Assembly (NCBI GenBank): GCA_902826685.1
Contig: CADEFT010000005.1
Span: forward strand, 124,001 to 188,000
From: an uncultured Acidobacteriota bacterium
GTDB lineage: Bacteria > Acidobacteriota > Terriglobia > Bryobacterales > Bryobacteraceae
Direction: 5' to 3'
Length of the DNA stretch: 64,000 nt
The position numbers and the translations under genes are program-made. The notes below the pieces were generated by a model. That model ran no database searches. It was given only the letters and a program-made list of their open reading frames with translations, and had not been told where the DNA came from. Shown in pieces: positions 52,739 through 62,196 of this stretch (the stretch's first letter is position 1; the number at the start of each line of letters is the position of its first letter).

Positions 52739-55149
52739 AACAATCGCTCCTGCCGCTTCAACGTGCCGAACGATCCGATGTTGGCGATGACGAAGGCCGC
52801 GCGGAACTGGTTGTCGTTGCGCACGCCGAAGGAAAACCGCCGGTACTGCAGACTGAATCCGCAGCAATCGAGGTTGTAGGAAACCTGCGTGGTGGCGAAC
52901 TGCATCACGGCGCGATCGAAGTCGTAGTAAGCGCTGAAGGCGGCGTTCCAGCCGCGCCGCTGTTCGTTGCCGATGCCGAACATGCCGCGGAACTGGTTGT
53001 AGCGGGGGGAAAGACAGTTGGGCCGCACCTGGAGGAACTCGCAGGCTCCGGTGTCGGAAACGTGGGCGTGGCCGATCGAAACCAGATACTGCGAGAAGCG
53101 CGTATCGGCGGTGAAGGAAGAATTGGTCAGGCGCTGGAAGGCCGGGTCGTAGTCGGCGCGCCACTCGACGCCGGTGCCGGCGACGGGGGAAGCGCGCAGC
53201 ACCGAAACGATCGGCGAATAGCGGCGCGGGCCCTGCAGAAAAGTGTAACCGGTAAGATCGCTGCCGCTCAGCAGCACGTTGCGCGCGCCATTGACGATGG
53301 AGCCGCCGAAGGTGGGATCGAAGTACCGGCGATGCAGAAGCTGCCAGGAAAAGGCTTCGTAGACGTAGCCGTCGTGGCGCTTGAGAAAGAACCGGTTGGC
53401 GAGGGAGATCTCCGCTTCCTTAGTATTGGAAAGCAGTTCGGTCTCGTCGAACCGGATCAGCCGGTCGAAATTGTTGACGCCGCCAACCCAGCGGAAGCCG
53501 GCGCGCGGTTCGATCACGTGCTTAAGCTTGGTGCCGAGCTTCGAGGGGGCGTTGAAGATTCGCGCCAGCGACGGTGCGACCAGGTCCACCGAAAGCTCGC
53601 GCGCGTGGCGCACCACGTTTTCCCCGCGCACGGCGAACTGCTGGTTATCGAAGCTCGAGCCCACGTAGGTTTCGCGAATCGAATAAGCCGGCAGAATCGA
53701 AAAGCCCTTGAACCGGAAGGCCGTCATGATGCGCGGTTCGGCGTCGAAACGCTCGACGAAGGCACGCGACTGAAACAGGTTCTGGTTGCGCCGCAGCATG
53801 CCGGCGGTCGATTCAAACGAGACCCAGAAGGGCAGAATGCGGTTGCGAATTTCGCGGTCGCGTGTGTTGAACTCGATTTGCGGCAGCTTGCGGATGCTGG
53901 TGATGTCGTCTTCGAAGTAGGGGAAGATGTATTGATCGCCGTCGAACCGGCCCGGGATGAAGCGGTTCTGGAAGTTCTGCTTCTGCGAGAAGACGAAGTT
54001 GAGCCCGTAGCTCGACCAGTGCTTGGTCACCAATCCGGTGGACTGCACTTCGGAAAAGATCGCCTCGTTGAAGGTCTCGGTGAATGCCTGGCGGAACTGG
54101 AACGAACTCAGGTAGTGGATCTGCGCCCGCGCTTCGAAGCCGCGTCCGAGCGAGGCACGAAAGTTCGACGTCAGCAGGAAGCCGCCTTCCTTACGGCGGT
54201 CGCCATTGTCGAGCAATACCCCGCGGTCGTTAATGCCGTTGAAATAGATATCGAAATCGGAACGGCTGGTGGGCTTGCCGCGAAAATCGGCGGTGTGCAT
54301 CAGGCCGCGCTGGGTGAAATACGTGGCGCGGTAGATGGCGTCGTAGGAGCGGTTGATCGCCCAGTAATAGCTGACGGCCACCATGTTCCCGCGGCGGGTC
54401 GTGGTGCCGATGCTCGGCGTGAGAAAGCCGGACCGGCGCGGCTCCTTCGATAGCGACTTATAAAATACCGGCGCGTAAAAAAGAGGAATGACGCGGAATA
54501 GTTTGAACCAGGCGCGGTAGGCGATGGCGCGGTCGCCGGGAACGATGTCGAAACGGGGCGCTTTCAGGATCCAACTGGGGCGCGGCAGCTTGCAGTTGGT
54601 TACCGTGCCTTCGTAGAGCAGGTATTTTCCACCGATGCGCTCGGCCCAGCGGCCCTGGAAGGTGAATGGCTGGTTGGTGATGAGAAGTCCGGGCCGCGGG
54701 TCGATCTTGCCGGGGGCTCGGCCCTGGATCTGGAAAAACTTGCCGGTTTCGGCCGAGACGTTGTACTGAACCTTATCCGCCCACAGCTCTTCGTTTTCGG
54801 TGAAATGTTTGAAGTAAACGTTGCCGCGGGCCTCGGCTTCGGCCGTGTTCTCGTCGTAGTCGATCTCGTCGGCTGTGATCAGCACGTCGCGCGTTTCGAC
54901 CCGGGCCTTGCCGCGCAGGTGATAGACGCCCTGGCGGATGGTCTTTTCGATGGCCTCGATCTCGGTTACATCGCTGGCCGGGGCGCCGGGACGGACAAGC
55001 GGCGGCAGCGGCATTGTGGTGCCTTGGGCAACAAGTTGACTACTGCCTAAGAAAAGGCCCCATAAACATATGAAAAAAGAGTGACAAATCAATCGAACTG
55101 TGGTACTAAGGTTGGGGGGAGTTTGGCCAGTCTGGCGAGGGAGCTCCAA
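52735..55149 (-). CDS. lptD: LPS-assembly protein LptD
   Basis: An 804-residue outer-membrane protein that inserts lipopolysaccharide into the outer leaflet. A signal-like segment (FFICLWGLFLGSSQLVAQ) is at about 26-43; the exact start is uncertain because the first 20 residues are polar. The N-terminal OstA-type beta-jellyroll follows (VYHLRGKARVETRDVLITADEIDYDENTAEAEARGNVYF), then the barrel with the family block VIPLFYAPVFYKSLSKEPRRSGFLTPSIG. It is shorter on loops than the E. coli protein but has all main parts. It is divergent from the RDD gene. Confidence 0.93.
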   Translation of the reverse strand: MELPRQTGQTPPNLSTTVRLICHSFFICLWGLFLGSSQLVAQGTTMPLPPLVRPGAPASDVTEIEAIEKTIRQGVYHLRGKARVETRDVLITADEIDYDENTAEAEARGNVYFKHFTENEELWADKVQYNVSAETGKFFQIQGRAPGKIDPRPGLLITNQPFTFQGRWAERIGGKYLLYEGTVTNCKLPRPSWILKAPRFDIVPGDRAIAYRAWFKLFRVIPLFYAPVFYKSLSKEPRRSGFLTPSIGTTTRRGNMVAVSYYWAINRSYDAIYRATYFTQRGLMHTADFRGKPTSRSDFDIYFNGINDRGVLLDNGDRRKEGGFLLTSNFRASLGRGFEARAQIHYLSSFQFRQAFTETFNEAIFSEVQSTGLVTKHWSSYGLNFVFSQKQNFQNRFIPGRFDGDQYIFPYFEDDITSIRKLPQIEFNTRDREIRNRILPFWVSFESTAGMLRRNQNLFQSRAFVERFDAEPRIMTAFRFKGFSILPAYSIRETYVGSSFDNQQFAVRGENVVRHARELSVDLVAPSLARIFNAPSKLGTKLKHVIEPRAGFRWVGGVNNFDRLIRFDETELLSNTKEAEISLANRFFLKRHDGYVYEAFSWQLLHRRYFDPTFGGSIVNGARNVLLSGSDLTGYTFLQGPRRYSPIVSVLRASPVAGTGVEWRADYDPAFQRLTNSSFTADTRFSQYLVSIGHAHVSDTGACEFLQVRPNCLSPRYNQFRGMFGIGNEQRRGWNAAFSAYYDFDRAVMQFATTQVSYNLDCCGFSLQYRRFSFGVRNDNQFRAAFVIANIGSFGTLKRQERLF

Positions 55150-55178
55150 CCCGCAACGCTAACATGCGCTGCCGAGGG

Positions 55179-55210
55179 TTGGCAACCGGCCTGGGGCCAA
55201 ACGTTTTGGC
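55179..55210. promoter_or_regulatory. GCCAA/TTGGC half-site cluster between lptD and the RDD gene
   Basis: GCCAAA-CGT-TTTGGC (55196-55210) is a 6-bp palindrome seven bases before the RDD start, and a further TTGGC lies at about 55179. Three related half-sites in a 67-base divergent gap suggest an operator, but the arms are short. Confidence 0.35.
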
Positions 55211-55216
55211 GATCTC

Positions 55217-56020
55217 ATGACTTGTGGATTTTGTGGAGCTTTGAACTCGACGGTGGATCACCGGTGCAAGCGGTGTGCGCGGAAGCTCCACGCCTCCGAT
55301 GACCAGCCGGTGCGGCAGACTCGCGGCGCGCTGGCCGTCGATTACGACCGCCGGCCTCAAGCGGCGAGGGAACCGGAAATCAACGGTGGTCCCGTGCAGC
55401 AGCCGCTGTTTCATGGGCAGGCTGCTGCGCGCGAGCCGTTGCGGCTGGTGCGCATGCCGGAGCGTGGCGCGGCGCCGAAGGCGCACAGCTACCGAAGGCC
55501 GGGACCGCGTCAGGATCAACCCTCGCTCGACTTTCCCCAGCCGCCCGCACCGGCGGTGAACGAAGAGCAGATCGCTTCCGGCAGCGCCCAGGTCGCGCCG
55601 CGGATGCACCGCTTCATCGCGGCCTCGCTCGACGCCGGGATGGTCGCGATCGGGCTCGGGCTGATGGTGATCGCTCTCTATTTCCTCGAAGTCCCGATGA
55701 CGTTCGGCAAAGCGGCCCTGCCTTACGCGGGTGCGGCCATTGTGGTCTCGGCGCTGCTTTACCGGCTGCTGTGGTGCCTGGCCGATACCGATTCGATCGG
55801 AATGCGCTGGGCGGGCCTGACGCTCCGGAATTTCGACCGGCTCCGCCCGACACGCGCCGAACGGCTGCGCCGGCTGGCCGCGGCGTCGATCAGTTGGGCG
55901 GCGGCGGGTCTTGGCCTCGCCTGGGCGCTGGTGGACGAAGAACATCTGACATGGCATGACCACATGTCGAAGACGTTCCCGTCGCCGAAGCGGCGCGTCG
56001 CAGAACCCCGCGCGAGGTAA
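55217..56020 (+). CDS. RDD-family membrane protein with N-terminal zinc ribbon
   Basis: A 267-residue protein. C3-x2-C6 and C17-x2-C20 form a zinc ribbon. A Pro/Arg-rich linker leads to the RDD domain at about 128-250: PRMHRFIAASLDAGMVAIGLGLMVIALYF, SALLYRLLWCLADTDSIGMRWAGLTL and the closing LVDEEHLTWHDHMSKT, with three membrane segments. The conserved Arg and the D-x-x-D position are present. RDD proteins are suspected transporters; function here is unknown. Its end is directly adjacent to the convergent helicase gene. Confidence 0.85.
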   Translation: MTCGFCGALNSTVDHRCKRCARKLHASDDQPVRQTRGALAVDYDRRPQAAREPEINGGPVQQPLFHGQAAAREPLRLVRMPERGAAPKAHSYRRPGPRQDQPSLDFPQPPAPAVNEEQIASGSAQVAPRMHRFIAASLDAGMVAIGLGLMVIALYFLEVPMTFGKAALPYAGAAIVVSALLYRLLWCLADTDSIGMRWAGLTLRNFDRLRPTRAERLRRLAAASISWAAAGLGLAWALVDEEHLTWHDHMSKTFPSPKRRVAEPRAR

Positions 56021-58900
56021 TCAACCTCCCGGTTTCGTCTTCCTCGTGGGCGGGCGGCGAGCGGCGGGTGTGGCGGTCTTCTTCGCCGCCGGTTTCTTAC
56101 GCTGCACACCAAGTGCCCGCTCCATCATCGCCTCTAGCAGCTTCTTCTCGGGCATCGTCATCGTGCGATTGAATTTGTCCGGCTTTTTGGCGAGCAGCTT
56201 TTCCAGTTCGGCGAGCCAATCGAGGGACTCGCGTGCCGGATGGTTTTCGAGCGTTCGCACGAGCCTAAGCGCGGACGCAAAATCCGGAACCGACCGGAAG
56301 CAGCGCAGAGCCTTGTCAAGGTCGCCGGCCGCCTCGTAGATGGCGGCGGCGCGGGCATGCTCGCCGAGTTCCTCCAGGCATTCGGCCTCAAGCTTCGGTT
56401 GGCGCTCGGCCTGCTTCTCAAGCAGGTCCAGGGCTTTGCCAAAACGTTTGCTCTTGATCAGCAGGTCGATGGCGCGTTTGCCGAGGTTCTTGCGCCGCGC
56501 GGCGGCATCGGGAAGGTTGAGCGCGTCGAAGAAAGGCGGCAGAATATCCACGGCGATCATGACATTGTCGGCGACATGGAGGGATCGCTCAAGGTCCGCG
56601 ATCCAGGAATCGACGTGCGGCTGAATCTCGACGATGAGCCAGCTTTCGAGCTCCTGGGCGTGGCGGGTGATCGCCTGAATCGCGCCCGCGATGGCGTTGA
56701 GGCGCTGGTCGAAGGGGGCGCTCTGGATGGCTCCGATCTCCAGGACGGCGTTGGCGAGGCCCTGCCGGTTGGCGAGCCGGGCCGCCCAACTCGACTCTTG
56801 GAATAAGTCCGGCCGGCCCAGTTCCGGCGACAACCGGACCTTCCGATAGGCGAGTTGAAAGGCGACTTCGGCCAGCGTGAGGTGGGCGGCGTTTCGGGCT
56901 GCCTCGTCCTCCACGGCGGCGGGCTGTCCCAATGTGCCAAGCAGCGACACCGCGTGGCTTGCGCGCGACCAGGCGAGATCCGGCTTTACCGAGAGGAACT
57001 GCCTGGCGTCGTGCTGGCAGCGTTGCAGCCGCTCCTCGATGTCGAGTTCGTCTTCTTCGAGCGACCTCACCAGACCCTCGGCCGTCAAAGGCGCCATGGC
57101 GCGGTTATGCGATTCGCGCAAGAAAGCCCCCGCCTTGTCGAGTACCGTCTGGTTGGGGTCGATCTCGATCCAGATCAGACGTTCGGTAGGCCGTGAGACG
57201 GCGACGCGAAGCTGATCGATGGCCAGCCGCTTGCGAAGCGCATCGATCTCGGCCGCCCGTCCGGCCCGCTCCGGCTCGATTACATTGGCCAGGAGACGTC
57301 CGGCATCGACCAGGCAGACCGAATGGAAATCAAGCCCTTTGATTTGCGTGGGAGTGAGCACCAGGGGACGCAGGCGCGCGGCGATACGACTGGGGTCGAA
57401 GGCGACAACGGCCATGCCCTCGCGCTGCGCCAGGTTCTCAATCAACGCCTGGCCGGTTTCGCCGGCGTGCGCGCTGCAATAAAGAACCTGATCGGGCGAA
57501 TCGTCGTCGATCTCGGCATAGCCCGAACCGGACGGACGGTCGATCTTCTGGAGCTGCCCGTAGTATTCCCACACCCGGTTCACCAGGCCGGCGATGCGGC
57601 GCGGACTGCGCAGGTTCACGGCGAGCTTGAAGTCGGCGGGCGTGGAGATCATGTCGTGCGCCATGTCGTTCAGCCACGCCCATTCGAAATCGGTGGGACG
57701 GACGGTCTGCGCTTCGTCTCCGGCGAGCAGCAGCGGCGCGTCGTGGAGCTTGTGGCAAACACGGGCCACGGCCAGGACGAGGTACGCTTCAAGCGGCGTC
57801 AGATCCTGCACTTCATCGACGGCGATGCAGCGGTACTGGAACATCGCCTCGGGCACCAGCCGAGGCTGCGCGATGAAGGTATGGGCCGCGCGCCAGGCCA
57901 GGGCCAAATCCGGGAAATAGCGATCGGCGAGCGGCGCCGGGTGGAGACGCTCCAGTTTGGCGGCGGCGTCGACGACGGCATCGGCGGCGCCGCCCAGATA
58001 ACGCGCGCGCTGCTTGAGATACGCGGCAAAAGGCAGATGAACCTTGTCCGCCTTCGGGAACCGGCCCGCCTTTTCGGGCATGGCGGCGCCGGCCAGATGC
58101 GCGTGCATCTCATCCCAGAGTGCGTCGATCTCTCCGTTCCAGGCGCCCAGGCTGCGCTGAAACGGCGCGACGTCCCGGCGGAAGTGCTCGCGGGCCTCGG
58201 CGTTGGAGGGCAGTTGCGCATCCGGAGCGAGCCTGGCGAACAATTCCGGGACGGTGAGAACCGTGTAGACGCGATCGGCCGGGCAATAGCGTTCGAAGTA
58301 GTCGCGGGCGAGCGCGGCAAGGTCGGCGGAGAAAGTGAGATAGAGGAGATTGGAGGAGTTGCTTGAATCGGCGGCGTGCAGCAGCGCGGATGTTTTGCCG
58401 GAACCGGGATGACCCTTGAGAATGCGGACGGCGCCTCGCGTGCGGGCGAACTTCGATTGCACCGGCGTCCAGGGCTCGGGTGCGTAGGCCTCCTGGCGCA
58501 GGTCGGCGACGGAAACCGGAAGATACTGGGTGGCGAAATCGTCGGCCGCCAGCGGTGTGTGGTCGTCGTGATGGCGGATGTCGCGCAGAAAAACGGCCCC
58601 CTCCGGAGCGTCCGCGAAAGACGAATTCTCCTTCACCGGCGGGGAAGCTTTTGTCGCCCACCAGGCATAGTAGTGGGAACCGCTTCGGCCGCCCAGGCGA
58701 GAGCGCCGCCAGCCGCGATTGCCGCCATAGGTGGCCTTGTAGTGAAGCCGCTTGAGGTCGATCGCCAGGCGATGCAACAGCATGGACGCGCGCTTGCCGG
58801 TTGGATGGCCGCGGCTCTCTTCCAATTTTTCGAGGAATGTCTGGTGACAGAAGATCGGCTGCGCGGGGCGAACCGTTCGAAATTCGGCGCGCGAACTCAC
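56021..58900 (-). CDS. Large UvrD-like SF1 helicase with N-terminal extension and C-terminal helical repeats
   Basis: A 959-residue protein. Residues 60-115 are an unassigned domain with SRLGGRSGSHYYAWW and FLRDIRHHDDH. The SF1 core: Walker A LKGHPGSGKT (163-170), Walker B VDEVQDLTP near 363, motif III LLLAGDEAQT near 395, motif IV VNLRSPRRI, motif V TQIKGLDF near 518 and motif VI VAVSRPTERL near 568. About 600-930 are helical, TPR-like repeats (ALDLLEKQAERQPKLEAECLEELGEHARAAAIYEAAGD). The last 30 residues are Lys/Ala/Pro-rich. Overall it resembles eukaryotic TRANK1-like helicases. The gene overlaps the nucleoside hydrolase gene by ATGA. Confidence 0.85.
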   Translation of the reverse strand: MSSRAEFRTVRPAQPIFCHQTFLEKLEESRGHPTGKRASMLLHRLAIDLKRLHYKATYGGNRGWRRSRLGGRSGSHYYAWWATKASPPVKENSSFADAPEGAVFLRDIRHHDDHTPLAADDFATQYLPVSVADLRQEAYAPEPWTPVQSKFARTRGAVRILKGHPGSGKTSALLHAADSSNSSNLLYLTFSADLAALARDYFERYCPADRVYTVLTVPELFARLAPDAQLPSNAEAREHFRRDVAPFQRSLGAWNGEIDALWDEMHAHLAGAAMPEKAGRFPKADKVHLPFAAYLKQRARYLGGAADAVVDAAAKLERLHPAPLADRYFPDLALAWRAAHTFIAQPRLVPEAMFQYRCIAVDEVQDLTPLEAYLVLAVARVCHKLHDAPLLLAGDEAQTVRPTDFEWAWLNDMAHDMISTPADFKLAVNLRSPRRIAGLVNRVWEYYGQLQKIDRPSGSGYAEIDDDSPDQVLYCSAHAGETGQALIENLAQREGMAVVAFDPSRIAARLRPLVLTPTQIKGLDFHSVCLVDAGRLLANVIEPERAGRAAEIDALRKRLAIDQLRVAVSRPTERLIWIEIDPNQTVLDKAGAFLRESHNRAMAPLTAEGLVRSLEEDELDIEERLQRCQHDARQFLSVKPDLAWSRASHAVSLLGTLGQPAAVEDEAARNAAHLTLAEVAFQLAYRKVRLSPELGRPDLFQESSWAARLANRQGLANAVLEIGAIQSAPFDQRLNAIAGAIQAITRHAQELESWLIVEIQPHVDSWIADLERSLHVADNVMIAVDILPPFFDALNLPDAAARRKNLGKRAIDLLIKSKRFGKALDLLEKQAERQPKLEAECLEELGEHARAAAIYEAAGDLDKALRCFRSVPDFASALRLVRTLENHPARESLDWLAELEKLLAKKPDKFNRTMTMPEKKLLEAMMERALGVQRKKPAAKKTATPAARRPPTRKTKPGG

Positions 58901-59955
58901 GGCTGCGGCTTCGGGGCCTCGGCGGGCTTGGGAGGATCGGCCTGCTTCTTCTTCTGTTCCTGCTGCTGCCGGAAGCGCGGCACGCGGGGTACGGGCCTGG
59001 CGCTGGCCAGTTCCGTGACGGTCTTGAGAATCCGTTCCTTTTGCTCCGGGTCGAGGATCAGATGGCGATGCAGACCTTGCGGGCCGGCGGTGAACTTCGT
59101 GCGTCCATCGTCGAGCACGGTGACGGTGCCGGGTTCGGAGAGCTTGAAGTATCCATCGCCCGGCTTGATCGCCTGCAGCACGGCCAGCATGTCCCAGGTG
59201 GGTGCGTCGTAGGGCATGGCCTTGTAGGCGCGGTAGGCGTCGACCACCGGATGATCGGTGGACCAGGCAAAATCCTTTTCGATGCTCGAAGCTGGGAAGA
59301 GAATCTGTTCCCCCACTTCATGACCGGCCAGGAAGACCGGCGTGGGCCATTCGGCCAGCACCTTGCGCGCGGCGGCGATATCCTGCTTCATGTTGAACTC
59401 GGGCGGGCCATCGGGGAAGGCTCCGCCGGAAATCACCAGGTGCCGCACCTTGGCTTTGATCAGATCCTTCACGCCGGGCAGGGCGAGCACGCTGGCCAGA
59501 TTGGTTGCCGGGCCCGCCAGAACGACCGCGCAATTCTGATCGTATTGCGAGGTGAAAGCGTTGCGGATGAGCGCGGGCACTTCGGCGGTGTCCACCAGCG
59601 TATGGATGCCGTGATTGTAGACGGGCGCTCCGGCGGCGTTCTTGCGCTCAAGCGGTACCGTGAGCATGGGAGTGTCTTCGGCCATTTTGCCGTCGGTGGC
59701 CAGGCCCAGGGGCAGCGTGCGCCCAGTGGCGAAGATGGCGCCGCTGACCGCGCCGCCGTAGAAACGGCCGATCACTTCGCACATCGCCGCCGCCTTCAGA
59801 TTCGATTTGGTGACCGACATCGAGACGACGCGCGCCTGGCCTTTGCCGTCGAAACCATAAAGCAAAGCGAGCGCCAGCGCATCGTCAATCCGGTTTCCGA
59901 AATCGGAATCGTAAATGATGCCTAACGGCGGTTTGCCTTGCCCTGGAAATTGCAT
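58897..59955 (-). CDS. Nucleoside hydrolase family protein
   Basis: A 352-residue IUNH-type protein that would hydrolyse the N-glycosidic bond of nucleosides. The N-terminal calcium motif reads YDSDFGNRIDDALALA (D16, D18, D24, D25), with two extra residues relative to the usual DxDPGxDD. Later family blocks are AVVLAGPATNLASVLAL, HLVISGGAFPDG with NMKQDIAAARKVL, and the C-terminal metal Asp in PTWDMLAVLQA. The last 40 residues are Gln/Lys/Pro-rich. It abuts phosphomannomutase without a gap and overlaps the helicase gene by four bases. Confidence 0.85.
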   Translation of the reverse strand: MQFPGQGKPPLGIIYDSDFGNRIDDALALALLYGFDGKGQARVVSMSVTKSNLKAAAMCEVIGRFYGGAVSGAIFATGRTLPLGLATDGKMAEDTPMLTVPLERKNAAGAPVYNHGIHTLVDTAEVPALIRNAFTSQYDQNCAVVLAGPATNLASVLALPGVKDLIKAKVRHLVISGGAFPDGPPEFNMKQDIAAARKVLAEWPTPVFLAGHEVGEQILFPASSIEKDFAWSTDHPVVDAYRAYKAMPYDAPTWDMLAVLQAIKPGDGYFKLSEPGTVTVLDDGRTKFTAGPQGLHRHLILDPEQKERILKTVTELASARPVPRVPRFRQQQEQKKKQADPPKPAEAPKPQP

Positions 59956-61302
59956 TTACTGAGCCGCCCGGACGGCGTCCTCCACTTCCTTGCGATATTG
60001 TTCGAGCAGTGCCTGGGTTTCGGCCTCGAAGCGCATGACCAGCACAGGCTGTGTATTGGAAGCGCGGACGAGGCCCCATCCTTTGTCAAACAACACCCGC
60101 ACTCCATCGACGGTAAGCACGGGACGGATCTTCGAAAAGTGCGCGGCGACCTTGGCCACGACGGCAAACTTCGCCTCTTCGGTGGTATCGAACCGCAGCT
60201 CGGGCGTCGATACCATCTTGGGCAGTCCGGCCAATTGGTGCGAGAGCGGCTTGCCGCTGGCGGCCACGATTTCAATCAACCGGCAGGCTGCGTAAAGGGC
60301 GTCGTCAAAGCCGTAGTAGGAATCGGCGAAGAACATGTGGCCGGACATTTCGCCGGCCAGTTCGGCATGCTCCTCTTTCATCTTGGCCTTGATCAGCGAG
60401 TGGCCGGTCTTGTACATGATGCCGTTGGCGCCCAGTCGCTTCAACTCGTCATACAGCACCTGCGAGCATTTCACTTCGCCGATGAAAGTGGCGCCCGGCT
60501 TGCGCTCGAGAATCTCGCGCGCGTAAATCAACAGAAGCTGATCGCCCCACACCACGGTGCCGTTTTCATCCACGGCGCCGATCCGGTCGGCGTCGCCATC
60601 GAAGGCGATACCGAGTTCGGCCTTGTGGGCGGCGACGGCTTCCTGCAGGTGGGCCAGGTTCTTCTCGACGGTAGGATCGGGATGATGATTGGGAAAGCGC
60701 CCGTCCATGTCGAAGAAGATCTCCGTGGCATCGACGTTCAGCTTTTCGAGCACGCGATGCATGGCCGGTCCAGCGGTGCCGTTGCCGGCATCGAGCACCA
60801 CCTTCACCTTGCGCCGCAGGCGGAACTGTCCGGCGATCTCGTTGACGTAGGGCGTCACGATGTCGAACTCCGAGACCGAGCCCTGGCCGGAGTCGAAATC
60901 GCCCGCGGCAATCAGACGGTACATCTGTTGAATCTCATCGCCAAAGATGGTCGACTTGCCCACCATCACTTTGAAACCGTTGTACTCGGCCGGATTGTGC
61001 GAGCCGGTGATCATGACGCCCGCGCCCACATGCAGGTGGAAGACCGAATAGTAGAGCAGCGGAGTGGGCACGCGGCCCACGTCGATAACGGTGCAACCGG
61101 TGGCGAGCAACCCCTTGAGCAGCGCCTCATGCAGCCGGTCGCCGCTCAGGCGGCAATCCCGGCCCAGGTTCAGGCGATCCACGCCGCGCCGCCGCAGATA
61201 GGTGCCGATGGCGCGGCCGAGCACTTCAATATCGGGACTGAGCAGTTCCTGGTCGGCGATCCCGCGAATATCGTATTCGCGGAAGATGGTCGATTTCAGC
61301 AT
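59956..61302 (-). CDS. Phosphomannomutase/phosphoglucomutase
   Basis: A 448-residue alpha-D-phosphohexomutase interconverting hexose 1- and 6-phosphates for sugar nucleotide synthesis. The four conserved sites are complete: phosphoserine loop TGSHNP (S101), metal loop DGDADR near 238, sugar-binding GEMSGHMFF near 320, and phosphate-binding loop RASNTQPVLVMRFEA near the C-terminus. The start MLKSTIFREYDIRG is canonical. It is gap-free between the KdgD-like and nucleoside hydrolase genes. It could supply LPS or exopolysaccharide precursors. Confidence 0.95.
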   Translation of the reverse strand: MLKSTIFREYDIRGIADQELLSPDIEVLGRAIGTYLRRRGVDRLNLGRDCRLSGDRLHEALLKGLLATGCTVIDVGRVPTPLLYYSVFHLHVGAGVMITGSHNPAEYNGFKVMVGKSTIFGDEIQQMYRLIAAGDFDSGQGSVSEFDIVTPYVNEIAGQFRLRRKVKVVLDAGNGTAGPAMHRVLEKLNVDATEIFFDMDGRFPNHHPDPTVEKNLAHLQEAVAAHKAELGIAFDGDADRIGAVDENGTVVWGDQLLLIYAREILERKPGATFIGEVKCSQVLYDELKRLGANGIMYKTGHSLIKAKMKEEHAELAGEMSGHMFFADSYYGFDDALYAACRLIEIVAASGKPLSHQLAGLPKMVSTPELRFDTTEEAKFAVVAKVAAHFSKIRPVLTVDGVRVLFDKGWGLVRASNTQPVLVMRFEAETQALLEQYRKEVEDAVRAAQ

Positions 61303-62196
61303 CTACAGTTGATCCTTGTACAGGTCCACCAGTTCCTGGATCATCTTGACTTCGGCCTTGGTGACGTTTTCCAGCGGCGGGCGGACCGGGCCGCCCTTGA
61401 GACCCATCAGATCCATCATGGTTTTCATGACGCTGACCTCATAGCCGCGCTTGCGATCGCGCATGGCATAGAGCGGATGCACGTACTTGTTCACCAGGCC
61501 GTTCAGCGTTTTGAAGTCGCTCTTCAGGCCGGCCTTGCCGATGGCGAGAGATAACTTCGGCGCTACGTTCGAAATGCTGGAGGTATAGCCCTGCACGCCG
61601 ATGGCGAAATAAGGCGCGACGCAATCGTCGCCGATGCCGCCGATCCAGGCCAGGCGCGTGCCCACCTTGGCCATGATGCGCTGGTACTTGCGCGCGTCGC
61701 CCTGGCCGTCTTTCCAGATCTCGAGCGTGGGGCATTTTTCGCAAAGCTTCGCCACCATGTCGGGCGTGAACACGGCCCAGTCGCGCGAATACACGGCCAG
61801 AGGCAGGCCGGAAGCCTTACCGATGGAGACGTAATAGTCGAGCAGGCCGTCCACCGGGGCGTTCTGATAGTAGGGCGGCATCACCAGCAGCGCGTCGGCG
61901 CCCGCCTTTTCCATCTCCTTGGCCATCTCCGACCCGATGCGGGCGTTGAAGCCCACGCCGCCGATCACCGGCATCTTGCCGTTGACCACGGCGACCGAGC
62001 GGCGCACCACTTCCACGTTCTCGCCCGGAGTCATCGAGTACATTTCGCCCGTTCCGCCGGCCGCGACCAGCGAACAGAACTTATGCTTGATCATCTCGAG
62101 GATGTTCGATTCCAGCCCTGCCAGATCGAGCGACAGGTCGGGACGAAACGGCGTGATGGGGAATCCGACGACGCCGCGCAGTTTTTCACGAATCAT
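61303..62196 (-). CDS. DapA-superfamily lyase, probably 5-dehydro-4-deoxyglucarate dehydratase-like
   Basis: Start at 62196 (MIREKLRGVVGFPITPFRPD), overlapping the permease stop by ATGA; the longer open frame runs into permease shadow. The 297-residue TIM barrel has AAGGTGEMYSMTPGE, MPPYYQNAP, the catalytic Tyr in LAVYSRDWAVF (Y136) and the Schiff-base Lys in EIWKDGQGD (K162). The segments VYSRDWAVFTPDM, GVQGYTSSISNVAP and RKRGYEVSVMK with GGPVRPPL resemble KdgD more than DapA. A role in D-glucarate or galactarate breakdown fits the sugar-acid genes elsewhere in the window. Confidence 0.8.
   Translation of the reverse strand: MIREKLRGVVGFPITPFRPDLSLDLAGLESNILEMIKHKFCSLVAAGGTGEMYSMTPGENVEVVRRSVAVVNGKMPVIGGVGFNARIGSEMAKEMEKAGADALLVMPPYYQNAPVDGLLDYYVSIGKASGLPLAVYSRDWAVFTPDMVAKLCEKCPTLEIWKDGQGDARKYQRIMAKVGTRLAWIGGIGDDCVAPYFAIGVQGYTSSISNVAPKLSLAIGKAGLKSDFKTLNGLVNKYVHPLYAMRDRKRGYEVSVMKTMMDLMGLKGGPVRPPLENVTKAEVKMIQELVDLYKDQL

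Noticed and set aside
59938..61554. 538-codon open frame on the plus strand
   Set aside because: It lies opposite phosphomannomutase and the KdgD-like gene, both with complete motifs. Its product is His/Gln/Val-rich antisense of GC-rich codons and has no family feature.
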